From: Pseudomonas alcaligenes
GTDB lineage: Bacteria > Pseudomonadota > Gammaproteobacteria > Pseudomonadales > Pseudomonadaceae
Assembly (NCBI RefSeq): GCF_014490745.1
Contig: NZ_LZEU01000001.1
Span: 124,001-188,000 of the forward strand
Length of the DNA: 64,000 bases
Direction of reading: 5' to 3'
A program made the position numbers and the translations under genes. Below are positions 1-8,528 of the stretch, one piece after another (the stretch's first letter is position 1; every line of letters begins with the position of its first letter). A model generated the notes under the pieces. It had not been told where the DNA came from, searched no databases, and saw only the letters and a list, made by a program, of their open reading frames with translations.

Positions 1-590
1 CGCTGCTGATTCCGGTGATCCTGCTGGTCGGTGCCGGTTCGCTGGGCATGAGCGGCCACCTGGAGAACTGGTTCTTTGGCGGCGACATGCGCCTGTGGAT
101 CAGCAACGACCTGGGTATCGCCTTCGACCAGCGCAATGCCCTGGTGGTCGGCCTGGCCATGGGCTTTGCGGTGATCCCGAACATCTACTCGATCGCCGAA
201 GACGCCGTGTTCAGTGTGCCCAAGAGCCTGACTCAGGGTTCCCTGGCCCTCGGCGCCACGCCCTGGCAGACCCTCACCCGGGTCGTCATCCTCACCGCCA
301 GCCCGGGCATCTTCTCGGCGCTGATGATCGGCCTCGGCCGCGCGGTCGGCGAAACCATGATCGTGCTGATGGCCACCGGTAACACGCCGATCATGGACAT
401 GAACATCTTCGAAGGCCTGCGCACCCTGGCCGCCAACGTGGCGGTGGAGATGCCCGAGTCTGAGGTCAACAGTACCCACTACCGCGTGCTGTTCCTCGCC
501 GCGCTGGTGCTGCTGAGCTTCACCTTCGTGATGAACACCCTGGCGGAAATGATCCGTACCCGCCTGCGCAAGAAATACGCGTCGCTCTGA
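1..590 (+). CDS. pstC: Phosphate ABC transporter permease PstC (3' end only)
   Basis: C-terminal part of the inner-membrane permease of the high-affinity phosphate importer; the reading frame is open to the first base, so the start lies upstream of the window. The visible 195 codons contain the binding-protein-dependent permease EAA-type loop (SLALGATPWQTLTRVV, followed by GRAVGETMIVLMATG) that docks on the ATPase PstB, and a last membrane segment near LFLAALVLLSFTFVMNTL. It ends 21 bp before pstA, as expected for one transcript. The identification rests on the loop sequence and on the pstA-pstB-phoU genes that follow. Expression is normally PhoB dependent, but the promoter is outside the window. 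Confidence 0.93.
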   Translation, partial: LLIPVILLVGAGSLGMSGHLENWFFGGDMRLWISNDLGIAFDQRNALVVGLAMGFAVIPNIYSIAEDAVFSVPKSLTQGSLALGATPWQTLTRVVILTASPGIFSALMIGLGRAVGETMIVLMATGNTPIMDMNIFEGLRTLAANVAVEMPESEVNSTHYRVLFLAALVLLSFTFVMNTLAEMIRTRLRKKYASL

Positions 591-611
591 GAACTGGGAA
601 GGTAGACGTCC

Positions 612-2288
612 GTGAAAAGCAAAGAGCAGAACCTCAAATCCTGGTTCAAGAGCGGTGCCCCCTGGGTCTGGATGACCGCCAGCGGCGTGTCCATCGCCGT
701 GATCATGACCATCGGCCTGCTGTCGGTGATCGCCGTGCGCGGTCTAGGCCACTTCTGGCCGGCCGACGTGATCGAGGCCGACTACCAGGTGCCCGGCGAA
801 GCCGCGCGAGTGATCGCCGGCGAGCTGGTGCAGAAGGAAGAAGTGCCGCGTGCACGCCTGGCCTCGGCCGGCATGCCGGTTGACACCAAGGGCGGCGAGT
901 TCATGACCCGCGAGCTGTTCAAGGTCGGCAACCGCGAAGTGTTTGGCGCCGACTTCAGCTGGGTGGTCGCCGAGTGGCTGAGCAACGTGCGCCAGCCCGA
1001 GCAGCTGCTGACCCTGGAACGCCGCGAGTGGGGCAACTTCTATGGCTACCTGGTCAACGTCAAACAGGACGGCAAGGTGGTGGCCGATGGCGATGCTGCC
1101 TGGAACGAGCTGCAAGAGCGCCTGAAGCGCAGCGACGAGCTGTTCAAGCAGATCAGTCGCCTGCAGAAGAGCGACATCGGCCACATCAACTACGGCCTCG
1201 AACAGCTGCGCCTGCAGAGCCGCAAGCTGGAGTTGGAGAAGCGCCTGGACGCCACCGCCCAGGCTGACCTGGATGCCCGCCGCGCCGAACTGGATGCCCA
1301 GTACAAGGTGCTCGAGGCCCAGCTGGTCGAGCTTCACCAGCAGTTCAACCGCGACAGCGTGACGGTGCGTACGGTCGACGGTCGCGAGCAGGAAATCGGC
1401 CTGGGCAAGGTGGTGCACGCCTACCAGCCGAACGCCATGGGCGTCGCCACCAAGCTGAGCTTCTACTTCAGCAAGCTGTGGGAATTCCTCAGCGACGACC
1501 CGCGCGAGGCCAACACCGAGGGCGGCGTGTTCCCGGCGATCTTCGGCACCGTGATGATGACCCTGATCATGGCCGTGATCGTCACCCCGTTCGGCGTGCT
1601 GGCGGCCATCTACCTGCGCGAGTACGCCAAGCAGGGCCCGCTGACCCGCATCATCCGCATCGCGGTGAACAACCTGGCCGGCGTCCCGGCGATCGTCTAC
1701 GGCGTGTTCGGCCTGGGCTTCTTCGTCTATGTGCTGGGCGGCTCGATCGACCGCCTGTTCTTCCCCGAGTCCGCCCCGGCGCCGACCTTCGGTACCCCGG
1801 GCCTGCTGTGGGCCTCGCTGACCCTGGCGCTGCTCGCCGTGCCGGTGGTGATCGTCGCCACCGAGGAAGGCCTGGCGCGCATCCCGCGGGCCCTGCGCGA
1901 AGGTTCCCTGGCCCTTGGTGCGACCAAGGCCGAGACCCTGTGGAAGGTGGTACTGCCGATGGCCAGCCCGGCCATGATGACCGGCATGATCCTCGCCGTG
2001 GCCCGCGCCGCCGGCGAAGTGGCACCGCTGATGCTGGTCGGCGTGGTCAAGCTGGCGCCGAGCCTGCCGGTGGACGGCAACTACCCGTTCCTGCACCTCG
2101 ACCAGAAGATCATGCACCTGGGCTTCCACATCTACGACGTCGGCTTCCAGAGCCCCAACGTCGAAGCCGCCCGCCCGCTGGTGTACGCCACCGCGCTGCT
2201 GCTGGTGCTGGTGATCGCCCTGCTCAACCTGAGCGCGGTGTTCATCCGCAACCACCTGCGCGAGAAGTACAAGGCGCTGGATCATTGA
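612..2288 (+). CDS. pstA: Phosphate ABC transporter permease PstA (long form)
   Basis: Second membrane subunit of the Pst phosphate importer, 558 residues, with a GTG start preceded by a GGGAAGG Shine-Dalgarno. An N-terminal membrane segment (about residues 25-45) is followed by a large hydrophilic insert of about 250 residues, predicted periplasmic and partly coiled coil (KLELEKRLDATAQADLDA region). The permease core starts near residue 310. The EAA loop reads EGSLALGATKAETLWKV and is followed by ARAAGEVAPLMLVG. The insert makes the protein much longer than the roughly 300-residue enteric PstA; a long PstA is usual in Pseudomonas. It pairs with PstC and PstB. Confidence 0.93.
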   Translation: MKSKEQNLKSWFKSGAPWVWMTASGVSIAVIMTIGLLSVIAVRGLGHFWPADVIEADYQVPGEAARVIAGELVQKEEVPRARLASAGMPVDTKGGEFMTRELFKVGNREVFGADFSWVVAEWLSNVRQPEQLLTLERREWGNFYGYLVNVKQDGKVVADGDAAWNELQERLKRSDELFKQISRLQKSDIGHINYGLEQLRLQSRKLELEKRLDATAQADLDARRAELDAQYKVLEAQLVELHQQFNRDSVTVRTVDGREQEIGLGKVVHAYQPNAMGVATKLSFYFSKLWEFLSDDPREANTEGGVFPAIFGTVMMTLIMAVIVTPFGVLAAIYLREYAKQGPLTRIIRIAVNNLAGVPAIVYGVFGLGFFVYVLGGSIDRLFFPESAPAPTFGTPGLLWASLTLALLAVPVVIVATEEGLARIPRALREGSLALGATKAETLWKVVLPMASPAMMTGMILAVARAAGEVAPLMLVGVVKLAPSLPVDGNYPFLHLDQKIMHLGFHIYDVGFQSPNVEAARPLVYATALLLVLVIALLNLSAVFIRNHLREKYKALDH

Positions 2289-2353
2289 TGACTTGCGTCG
2301 CCGCGGCACCGGCCGCGGCGGCTTGAACGAATTGTTAGCGTAGGGAGCCTCCC

Positions 2354-3187
2354 ATGCAGCACGAAGTACACACCCACGGTATCGACCTGGCCGCCCTTGG
2401 CCGGCAGAAGCAGGGCCTCAACCTGGCGCAGGAAACTGTCGCCCTGGAAGTGCCCGCCCTCAACCTGTTCTACGGCGACAAGCAGGCGCTGTTCGACGTG
2501 TCGATGAACATCCCGAAACAGCGGGTGACCGCCTTCATCGGCCCGTCCGGCTGCGGCAAGTCGACCCTGCTGCGCACCTTCAACCGGATGAACGATCTGG
2601 TCGACGGCTGCCGCGTACAGGGCGAGATCCGCCTCGACGGCCACGACATCTACAAGAAGGGCGTGGACGTCGCCGAGCTGCGTCGCCGCGTCGGCATGGT
2701 GTTCCAGAAGCCCAACCCGTTCCCCAAGAGCATCTACGAGAACGTGGTCTACGGCCTGCGCATCCAGGGCATCAACCAGAAGCGCGTGCTCGACGAGACC
2801 GTCGAATGGGCGCTGAAGAGCGCCGCCCTGTGGGACGAAGTGAAGGATCGCCTGCATGACTCCGCCCTCGGCCTCTCCGGCGGCCAGCAGCAGCGCCTGG
2901 TAATCGCCCGTACCGTGGCGGTGCAGCCGGAAGTGCTGCTGCTCGACGAACCCTGCTCGGCCCTCGACCCGATCTCCACCCTCAAGGTCGAAGAGCTGAT
3001 CTACGAGCTGAAGAGCAAGTACACCATCGTCATCGTCACCCACAACATGCAGCAGGCCGCGCGGGTCTCCGACTACACCGCGTTCATGTACATGGGCAAG
3101 CTGATCGAGTTCGGCGACACCGACACCCTGTTCACCAACCCGGCGAAGAAGCAGACCGAGGATTACATCACCGGTCGCTACGGCTAA
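2354..3187 (+). CDS. pstB: Phosphate ABC transporter ATP-binding protein PstB
   Basis: Cytoplasmic ATPase that powers PstCA, 277 residues. Walker [10 protein letters not shown] at about residues 63-71, Q-loop [17 protein letters not shown], signature LSGGQQQRL, Walker [13 protein letters not shown] and the H-loop [11 protein letters not shown] are all intact. The Q-loop sequence and the phrase FNRMNDLV are typical of PstB rather than of other ABC ATPases. The start at 2354 follows a GGGAGCC box in a 65 bp gap after pstA. The N-terminal extension of about 30 residues is common in pseudomonad PstB. Confidence 0.96.
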   Translation: MQHEVHTHGIDLAALGRQKQGLNLAQETVALEVPALNLFYGDKQALFDVSMNIPKQRVTAFIGPSGCGKSTLLRTFNRMNDLVDGCRVQGEIRLDGHDIYKKGVDVAELRRRVGMVFQKPNPFPKSIYENVVYGLRIQGINQKRVLDETVEWALKSAALWDEVKDRLHDSALGLSGGQQQRLVIARTVAVQPEVLLLDEPCSALDPISTLKVEELIYELKSKYTIVIVTHNMQQAARVSDYTAFMYMGKLIEFGDTDTLFTNPAKKQTEDYITGRYG

Positions 3188-3198
3188 CGCAGGACAGT

Positions 3199-3305
3199 CC
3201 CCTCTCCCTCAGGGAGAGGGTTAGGGTGAGGGAGTTCCAGATGGCTGGGCCTCCCACATCCGAACGCGGCCCGCCCCACCCCCTCTCCCGCGAGTGGGGG
3301 AGAAG
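3199..3305 (+). repeat. CCCTCTCCC-type palindromic repeats between pstB and phoU
   Basis: A hairpin CCCTCTCCCTCAGGGAGAGG followed by TTAGGGTGAGGGAG, and 60 bp further a second CCCCCTCTCCCGCGAGTGGG copy. The same family recurs at 21490 and 51351. The position, inside the pst-phoU operon just ahead of phoU, means the hairpins could trim or stabilise the pstB message. The second copy overlaps alternative upstream starts of phoU. Confidence 0.8.
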
Positions 3306-3332
3306 ATGCAAATCCCGGCTCAGGACTCTCAC

Positions 3333-4064
3333 ATGATCAACAAAGACAGCCTCACCCATCACATCTCCCAGCAGTTCAACGCCGAGCTGGAGGAGGTGCG
3401 CAGCCATCTTCTGGCAATGGGCGGCCTGGTCGAGAAGCAGGTCAACGACGCGGTCACCGCGCTGATCGACGCCGACTCCGGTCTGGCCCAGCAGGTGCGG
3501 GAGATCGACGACCAGATCAACCAGATGGAGCGCAACATCGACGAGGAATGCCTGCGCATCCTCGCCCGCCGCCAGCCGGCCGCCTCCGACCTGCGCCTGA
3601 TCATCAGCATCTCCAAGTCGGTGATCGACCTCGAGCGCATCGGCGACGAGTCGTCGAAGATCGCCAAGCGCGCCATCCTGCTGTGCGAGGAAGGTGAGTC
3701 GCCGCGCGGTTACGTCGAGGTGCGCCACATCGGTGACCAGGTACGCAAGATGGTGCAGGAGGCGCTGGACGCTTTCGCCCGTTTCGATGCCGACCTGGCC
3801 CTGTCGGTGGCGCAGTACGACAAGACCGTCGACCGCGAGTACAAGACCGCCCTGCGCGAGCTGGTCACCTACATGATGGAAGACCCGCGCTCGATCACCC
3901 GCGTGCTGAACATCATCTGGGTGCTGCGCTCGCTGGAACGCATTGGCGATCATGCGCGCAACATCGCCGAACTGGTGATCTACCTGGTGCGCGGCACCGA
4001 TGTGCGCCACCTCGGTCTGGCGCGCATGCAGGAAGAAGTGCAGGGCACCGCCAAGGGCGAATGA
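3333..4064 (+). CDS. phoU: Phosphate signalling protein PhoU
   Basis: Negative regulator that connects the Pst transporter to the PhoR kinase, 243 residues, all helical, built of two PhoU repeats (about residues 20-110 and 125-215). Each repeat carries the metal-binding family signature: LERIGDESSKIAKRA in the first and LERIGDHARNIAELV in the second. I start at MINKDSLT (3333), the start I remember for the P. aeruginosa protein. An ATG at 3306 and a GTG at 3294 are in frame, but they lie in the preceding palindromic repeat. It belongs to the pst operon. Confidence 0.94.
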   Translation: MINKDSLTHHISQQFNAELEEVRSHLLAMGGLVEKQVNDAVTALIDADSGLAQQVREIDDQINQMERNIDEECLRILARRQPAASDLRLIISISKSVIDLERIGDESSKIAKRAILLCEEGESPRGYVEVRHIGDQVRKMVQEALDAFARFDADLALSVAQYDKTVDREYKTALRELVTYMMEDPRSITRVLNIIWVLRSLERIGDHARNIAELVIYLVRGTDVRHLGLARMQEEVQGTAKGE

Positions 4065-4185
4065 GTCACTGGGCAGACACCGGGCCGCGGCCCGGTCGTC
4101 TGCTGGGGAAATCACCGAGGCCTGCCAGTTGGCCTTGGGCCATCATCCGCAGCTATGCTTACCGACATTCTGTCAGGAGTGGTCG

Positions 4186-5109
4186 ATGAGCAAAGTCAGC
4201 GTGCTGGTAGTGGACGACGCAACCTTCATTCGTGATCTGGTGAAGAAGGGGCTGCGCGATCATTTTCCCGGTATCCAGATCGAAGAAGCGATCAATGGGC
4301 GCAAGGCCCAGCAGATGCTCAGCCGGCAGCCGGTCGACCTGATCCTCTGCGACTGGGAAATGCCCGAGCTGTCGGGCCTCGAACTGCTCACCTGGTGCCG
4401 CGAGCAGGACAGCCTGAAAATCGTGCCGTTCATCATGGTGACCAGCCGTGGCGACAAGGAAAACGTCGTTCAGGCGATCCAGGCCGGCGTCTCCGATTTC
4501 ATCGGCAAGCCCTTCTCCAACGAACAGCTGATCACCAAGGTGAAGAAGGCCCTGCACCGCGCCGGCAAGCTGCAGGCCCTGGCCGCCAGCGCGCCACCGA
4601 AGATGCTCAGCAGCGGCGCTTTCGCCAACGACTCGCTGGCTGCCCTCACCGGCGGCAAGAGCGAAGTGGTCAAGCCCGCCGCCAAGCCTGCCGCGCCGGC
4701 CGCTGCCGCTGCTTTTGCCAAGCCAGAAGCCGCGGCCAAGCCGGCGCCCAAGGCTGCCAGCGCAGCGCCCAGCGGCCGTGGCCAGGGCCAGCTGCGACTG
4801 CCCGGCGGCAGCATGGACTGCGTGATCAAGGCGCTCAGCCTCAAGGAAGCCTTGCTGGTGGTCAGGCGTGGCGAGCTGCTGCCGCAGGTGCTGGAAAGCG
4901 CGGTGCTCGATCTGGAGCAGGGCGAGGCCGCCGAGACCGCGCGCCTCAACGGCTACCTGCATGCGGTGGCGGCGCTGGAGCCGAAGCCGGACAGCGAATG
5001 GCTGCAGCTGACCTTCAAGTTCGTCGACCGCGACCCGCAGAAGCTCGACTACCTGTCGCGCCTGATTGCCCGCGGTAGCGCGCAGAAGCATTTCACCCCT
5101 GGCGCCTGA
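4186..5109 (+). CDS. CheY-like response regulator with Ala/Pro linker and unassigned C-terminal domain
   Basis: 307 residues. Receiver domain about residues 1-122 with the acidic pair (VVDDATF), phosphoacceptor Asp56 (LILCDWEMP), Thr in VTSRGD and Lys108 (FIGKPF). A low-complexity Ala/Pro/Lys linker (about 160-200) leads to a C-terminal domain of about 100 residues that I do not recognise; it starts RGQGQLRLPGG and ends HFTPGA. There is no HTH, GGDEF or EAL motif, so the output is probably protein-protein or nucleotide binding. It follows phoU at 121 bp, the same order I recall for PA5364 beside phoU in P. aeruginosa. The cognate kinase is not in the window. Confidence 0.85.
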   Translation: MSKVSVLVVDDATFIRDLVKKGLRDHFPGIQIEEAINGRKAQQMLSRQPVDLILCDWEMPELSGLELLTWCREQDSLKIVPFIMVTSRGDKENVVQAIQAGVSDFIGKPFSNEQLITKVKKALHRAGKLQALAASAPPKMLSSGAFANDSLAALTGGKSEVVKPAAKPAAPAAAAAFAKPEAAAKPAPKAASAAPSGRGQGQLRLPGGSMDCVIKALSLKEALLVVRRGELLPQVLESAVLDLEQGEAAETARLNGYLHAVAALEPKPDSEWLQLTFKFVDRDPQKLDYLSRLIARGSAQKHFTPGA

Positions 5110-5126
5110 GCGCCACGCGGCAACGC

Positions 5127-5158
5127 CAACGGCGCCTCAGGGCGCCGTTGTGCATTCA
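5127..5158 (+). terminator. Hairpin downstream of the response regulator
   Basis: A 10 bp perfect stem (CAACGGCGCC / GGCGCCGTTG) with a short loop, 18 bp after the stop codon, followed by TGCATT rather than a clean U run. It is a plausible but not canonical intrinsic terminator closing the pst-phoU transcript. A near twin follows the rubredoxin gene at 43596. Confidence 0.6.
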
Positions 5159-5187
5159 GGAAAGGCCGTAGTGGATGGGCGAGGCGC

Positions 5188-5236
5188 GTAGGGCGGGTGA
5201 AACCTGCGTGCGACGCGCGGGTTTCACCTGCCCTAC
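5188..5236. repeat. GTAGGGCGGGTGAAAC inverted repeat
   Basis: Imperfect palindrome: GTAGGGCGGGTGAAACCTGC on the left and GCGGGTTTCACCTGCCCTAC on the right, around a short loop. A sister copy lies at 45691-45742. Extragenic palindromes of this kind are dispersed in many pseudomonads. It lies in the gene-free stretch 5110-5505. Confidence 0.8.
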
Positions 5237-5261
5237 ATGGCTGCAGCTCCGCGCGCTCTGG

Positions 5262-5400
5262 ATTATCTCCCTTAGGGCCAGCGCAAGTGCTGTTCAGCGA
5301 TACAGCTGTTCCTGCCTGCGCGGGAATGACGAGGCATGGGGGTACACAAGGGCATCCAACCCACGCCGTCATTCCCGCGCAGGCGGGAATCCAGCAGGAG
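5262..5400. repeat. Composite element with two dRS3-like palindromes
   Basis: Contains CCTGCCTGCGCGGGAATGAC (5311-5330) and, in opposite orientation, GTCATTCCCGCGCAGGCGGG (from 5368). To the left, the stretch CCAGCGCAAGTGCTGTTCAG is the reverse complement, with few changes, of 23522-23565. The element is therefore larger than the palindrome alone and has at least one partner copy at 23449-23575. Together with the palindrome at 5188 it fills the intergenic region 5110-5505; I see no gene there. Confidence 0.8.
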
Positions 5401-5505
5401 CAACGGCAACTGCAGGAGCTGCTCTCCGCACTATCCGACAGCCCAAAAGCCACCGGTCGTGCGGAGCCGTGGTGGATGGATGAAGCGCCATCCGCTCTAC
5501 GTGAC

Positions 5506-6999
5506 TCAGCCCGCGAGCATGCGTCCGCACTCTTCCAGGTTGATATGCCACTGCATGGCTTCGCGCAGGATGTGCGGGGTGTGGCCGCCCTTGGCGCAGG
5601 CACGCACGAAGTAGTCGTTCAGCACGCCGCGGAAGTCCGGGTGCACGCAGTTGTCGATGATCGCCCGCGCCCGCTCGCGCGGGGCCAGGCCGCGCAGGTC
5701 GGCCAGGCCGATCTCGGTGACCAGGATGTCGACGTCGTGCTCGCTGTGGTCGACGTGGCTGACCATCGGCACCACGCTGGAAATCGCCCCGCCCTTGGCG
5801 ATCGACTTGGTGACGAAGATCGCCAGGTGCGCGTTGCGGGCGAAATCGCCCGAGCCGCCGATGCCGTTCATCATTTTGCTGCCGCCGACGTGGGTCGAGT
5901 TGACGTTGCCATACAGGTCGAACTCCAGCGCCGTGTTGATGCCGATGATGCCCAGGCGGCGAACGATCTCCGGGTGGTTGGAGATTTCCTGCGGGCGCAG
6001 CACCAGCTTGTCCTTGTACTGCTCCAGGTTGCCGAACACCCGCGCGTTGCAGCGCTCCGACAGGGTGATCGAGCAGCCCGAGGCGAAGCGCATCTTGCCG
6101 GCGTCGATCAGCTCGAAGGTGGAGTCCTGCAGCACCTCGGAGTACATCACCAGGTCTTCGAAGGGCGACTCCAGCAGGCCGCACATCACCGCATTGGCGA
6201 TGCTGCCGATGCCGGCCTGCAGCGGGCCGAGGTTGGACGGCAGGCGCCCGGCATCGACCTCGCGGCCGAAGAAGGCGATCAGGTGGTCGGCGATGGCCTG
6301 GGTGTCGGCGTCCGGCGCGGTGACGGTGGAGTAGGAGTCGGCCTGCTCGGTGATGACGATGGCGGCGATCTTCTCCGGCGGGATCGGGATGGCGCCGCTG
6401 CCGATGCGCTGCTCGGCGCTGACCAGCGGGATCGGCGTACGGGTCGGCCGGTAGGTCGGGATGTAGATGTCGTGCAGGCCTTCCAGATTGGGGTTGTGCG
6501 CCAGGTTGATCTCGACGATCACCTGCTCGGCGAAGATCGCGAAGCTGGCCGAGTTGCCCACCGAGGTGGTCGGCACTATGTGGCCGTCCTCGGTGATGGC
6601 CACCGCCTCGATCACCGCGATGTCCGGTTTCTTCAGTTGCAGGTTGCGGATCTGCTCGACGGTATCGGACAGGTGCTGGTCGATGAACATCACCTCGCCG
6701 GCGTTGATCGCCTTGCGCAGGGTGCTGTCGACCTGGAACGGCATGCGCCGCGCCAGCACGCCGGCCTCGGTGAGCTGCTTGTCGAGGTCGTTGCCCAGGC
6801 TGGCGCCGGTCATCAGGCTGATCTGCAGAGGCTGGCTCTTGGCTCGCTCGGCCAGGGCACGCGGCACCGCCTTGGCTTCACCGGCGCGGGTGAAGCCGCT
6901 CATGCCGACGGTCATGCCGTCTTCGATCAGGGCGGCCGCCTCGGCGGCGCTCATGACCTTGTCCAGCAGGGCAGGCAGACGGATGCGTTCGGCGTACAT
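5506..6999 (-). CDS. Class I CoA-transferase / acetyl-CoA hydrolase family protein
   Basis: 497 residues; reading starts at MYAERIRLPALLDKV. The protein belongs to the acetyl-CoA hydrolase/succinyl-CoA:acetate CoA-transferase family (AarC/ScpC/Ach1 type), which moves CoA between acetate or propionate and succinate or hydrolyses acetyl-CoA in the cytoplasm. The active-site Glu is in MYSEVLQDS, and the glycine-rich oxyanion and CoA-binding motif IGGSGDFARNA is intact. Other matching blocks are NLGPLQAGIGSIANA and FDLYGNVNSTHVGGSKMMNG. The gene stands alone on the minus strand between plus-strand neighbours and has its own expression unit. I recall a P. aeruginosa homologue far from phoU, so its position here may be a rearrangement. 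Transferase and hydrolase activity cannot be told apart from sequence. Confidence 0.9.
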   Translation of the reverse strand: MYAERIRLPALLDKVMSAAEAAALIEDGMTVGMSGFTRAGEAKAVPRALAERAKSQPLQISLMTGASLGNDLDKQLTEAGVLARRMPFQVDSTLRKAINAGEVMFIDQHLSDTVEQIRNLQLKKPDIAVIEAVAITEDGHIVPTTSVGNSASFAIFAEQVIVEINLAHNPNLEGLHDIYIPTYRPTRTPIPLVSAEQRIGSGAIPIPPEKIAAIVITEQADSYSTVTAPDADTQAIADHLIAFFGREVDAGRLPSNLGPLQAGIGSIANAVMCGLLESPFEDLVMYSEVLQDSTFELIDAGKMRFASGCSITLSERCNARVFGNLEQYKDKLVLRPQEISNHPEIVRRLGIIGINTALEFDLYGNVNSTHVGGSKMMNGIGGSGDFARNAHLAIFVTKSIAKGGAISSVVPMVSHVDHSEHDVDILVTEIGLADLRGLAPRERARAIIDNCVHPDFRGVLNDYFVRACAKGGHTPHILREAMQWHINLEECGRMLAG

Positions 7000-7239
7000 G
7001 GGGCAGTCCTCGGGCAGCGGAAAACAGGCCGGCAGTCTAGGCGCTGGGCCTGCGGGCGCCTGTTCGACCAAGGTCGGATTGAGCGCTCTGCCGCGCGCCT
7101 TTCGTCGGATAGCCGGGGAAAACCCCGCTGCGCTCTGCCGATTGCCGCACAGGCCACGGTGGCCGGGCTCGCCGCGCCGCGGGGGCGCTGCTAGTCTTCT
7201 CAGCCCCGGATACCAATAACCATTAAATTCCGCGAACTT

Positions 7240-8145
7240 ATGCTAGGGCGTTCATTCATTTTCTTGGCGCTGCTGTTGGCCGCGAGTCAGGCCGGCGCGC
7301 TGACCATCTACAAGTATGTCGACCGCAACGGCACGGTGACCTACAGCGACAAGGCCGTGCCCGGCGCCCAGGTGTTCGTGTTCCGCGATCGCATGGTCGA
7401 GCGCCTGGACAACCTGGTGAAGCTGGAAACCAAGAAGCACGACGCCGGCGAGACCCTGCTGGTGCGCAACGACCTGTACGCCCCGGTGGAGATCGAGCTG
7501 GGCTTCAGCCGCGTGAGCAACGTGGTCGGCGCGCCCGAACAGCCGATTCGCTGGGTGCTGCCGCCGCGCAGCAATATCCGCCTGGCCACCCTGGCGCCGC
7601 TCGATCCGGCCCAGCCGATGCACTACAAGCCGCGCCTGCGCTACGCCATGGGCGACCCACGGCTGCAGCCGCTGCTGTTCCGCTACCCGCTGCCGTGGCG
7701 CGGCGGGCCGTTCAAGCTGACCCAGGGCGCCAACGGCAAGTACAGCCACTTCACCCCCAAGGGCCGCTATGCCCTGGATATCGCCATGCCGGTGGGCACG
7801 CCGATAGTTGCGGCGCGCGCGGGCATGGTGGTCAAGGTGGAGAACCACCAGAGCGGGCGCGGCAACAACCCGTCCGGCAACTATGTGCGCATCCTGCATG
7901 ACGACGGCACCATGGGCGTGTACCTGCACCTGACCCGCGGTTCGGTGCGCGTGCAGGAAGGCCAGCGGGTGGAGGAGGGCGATTCCCTGGCGCTGTCCGG
8001 CAACACCGGCAACAGCACCGGCCCGCACCTGCACTTCGTGGTGCAGCGCAACGTCGGCCTGGCCCTGGAGTCGATCCCCTTCGACTTCGCCCAGCCGGTG
8101 GACAGCCTGCCCAACTTCGCCACGGCCACCGCCGCCCGGCACTAA
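7240..8145 (+). CDS. M23 (LytM) family metallopeptidase with DUF4124 N-terminus
   Basis: 301 residues. Signal peptide MLGRSFIFLALLLAASQAGA. A DUF4124-like segment (YKYVDRNGTVTYSDKAV) follows directly, and a C-terminal peptidase M23 domain occupies about residues 165-290. Zinc-ligand signature: the HFTPKGRYALDIAMP region supplies His and Asp (variant of HxGxD), and HLHFVV supplies the second His pair. It is predicted to be a periplasmic peptidoglycan endopeptidase or amidase activator. No transmembrane helix beyond the signal is visible. I believe this is the orthologue of the gene next to the CheY-like regulator in P. aeruginosa, so it would mark the left edge of the accessory insertion. Confidence 0.88.
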   Translation: MLGRSFIFLALLLAASQAGALTIYKYVDRNGTVTYSDKAVPGAQVFVFRDRMVERLDNLVKLETKKHDAGETLLVRNDLYAPVEIELGFSRVSNVVGAPEQPIRWVLPPRSNIRLATLAPLDPAQPMHYKPRLRYAMGDPRLQPLLFRYPLPWRGGPFKLTQGANGKYSHFTPKGRYALDIAMPVGTPIVAARAGMVVKVENHQSGRGNNPSGNYVRILHDDGTMGVYLHLTRGSVRVQEGQRVEEGDSLALSGNTGNSTGPHLHFVVQRNVGLALESIPFDFAQPVDSLPNFATATAARH

Positions 8146-8282
8146 AAACAGGCGGCCTGCCTGGCTCTGGTGCGCGCACCTGGGCCGGAGGCGCCGCCGG
8201 CTCCTTGCGACTGATCCTGTCCATTTCGCCAAGTTGCTGAATCGCTGCGGTTTTTTCTGTGCGTTCGGGAATTGGCGCGCGC

Positions 8283-8299
8283 CTGGCACCGGACTTGCA
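8283..8299 (+). promoter_or_regulatory. Sigma-54 (-24/-12) promoter
   Basis: CTGGCACCGGACTTGCA fits the RpoN consensus YTGGCACGRNNNTTGCW at 16 of 17 positions, with invariant GG (8285-8286) and GC (8297-8298) at the correct spacing. Transcription would begin near 8310, placing the riboswitch (8388) in the leader. Sigma-54 control in pseudomonads commonly means nitrogen (NtrC) or substrate-activator regulation. I see no clear NtrC pair upstream in 8146-8282; that stretch holds only G+C-rich inverted repeats after the peptidase gene. Confidence 0.75.
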
Positions 8300-8387
8300 A
8301 AATCCCCCTCGAACGGGATGAGTCACCCGCGCCGGCAGCAGTCGGCTGGCGCTCATGACGCTTGGCACATTGGAGCTGCACCAGAGG

Positions 8388-8503
8388 CGAACTAGGGTTC
8401 CGGTCTACAGGAGTAGACGCTGGTCCGAGAGTTTTCCGGCCCTAAGGATCAGGGCTACACGGCGGGAGAAAAGCCCGGGAGACGTGACGTCATCCCGTGC
8501 CCG
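8388..8503 (+). promoter_or_regulatory. Guanidine-I (ykkC) riboswitch
   Basis: Conserved ykkC blocks appear in order and at normal spacing: ACTAGGGTTCCG (8391-8402), CTGGTCCGAGAG (8420-8431), and ACACGGCGGGAGAAAAGCCC followed by GGGAGA (8457-8482). Variable hairpins lie between them (GTCTAC/GTAGAC at 8403-8418; GCCCTAAGGATCAGGGC at 8439-8455). ykkC subtype 1 binds guanidinium and turns genes on; other subtypes bind ppGpp, PRPP or (d)ADP. The NitT/TauT-type binding protein immediately downstream is a classic subtype 1 partner. CGGGA at 8476-8480 in the aptamer can pair with TCCCG at 8493-8497, a possible expression switch ahead of the TAGGAG ribosome site (8516-8521). Confidence 0.9.
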
Positions 8504-8528
8504 AATTCCAACGTGTAGGAGCAATGCC

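Noticed and set aside
744-2309. A minus-strand open frame of 521 codons opposite pstA.
   Set aside because: Antisense shadow of a certain gene; His/Gln/Ala/Val-rich composition with no fold.
3294-3332. Upstream GTG (3294) or ATG (3306) as start of PhoU.
   Set aside because: Both lie in or beside a palindromic repeat; the known protein starts at MINKDSL.
5197-7194. A 665-codon plus-strand frame opposite the CoA-transferase.
   Set aside because: Starts in palindromic repeats and runs antisense to a well-supported gene.
8388-8503. ppGpp, PRPP or (d)ADP subtype of ykkC instead of guanidine.
   Set aside because: Conserved blocks read like subtype 1 and the first gene is a NitT/TauT-type binding protein, a usual subtype 1 target. 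Not excluded, so kept as the refuting test.
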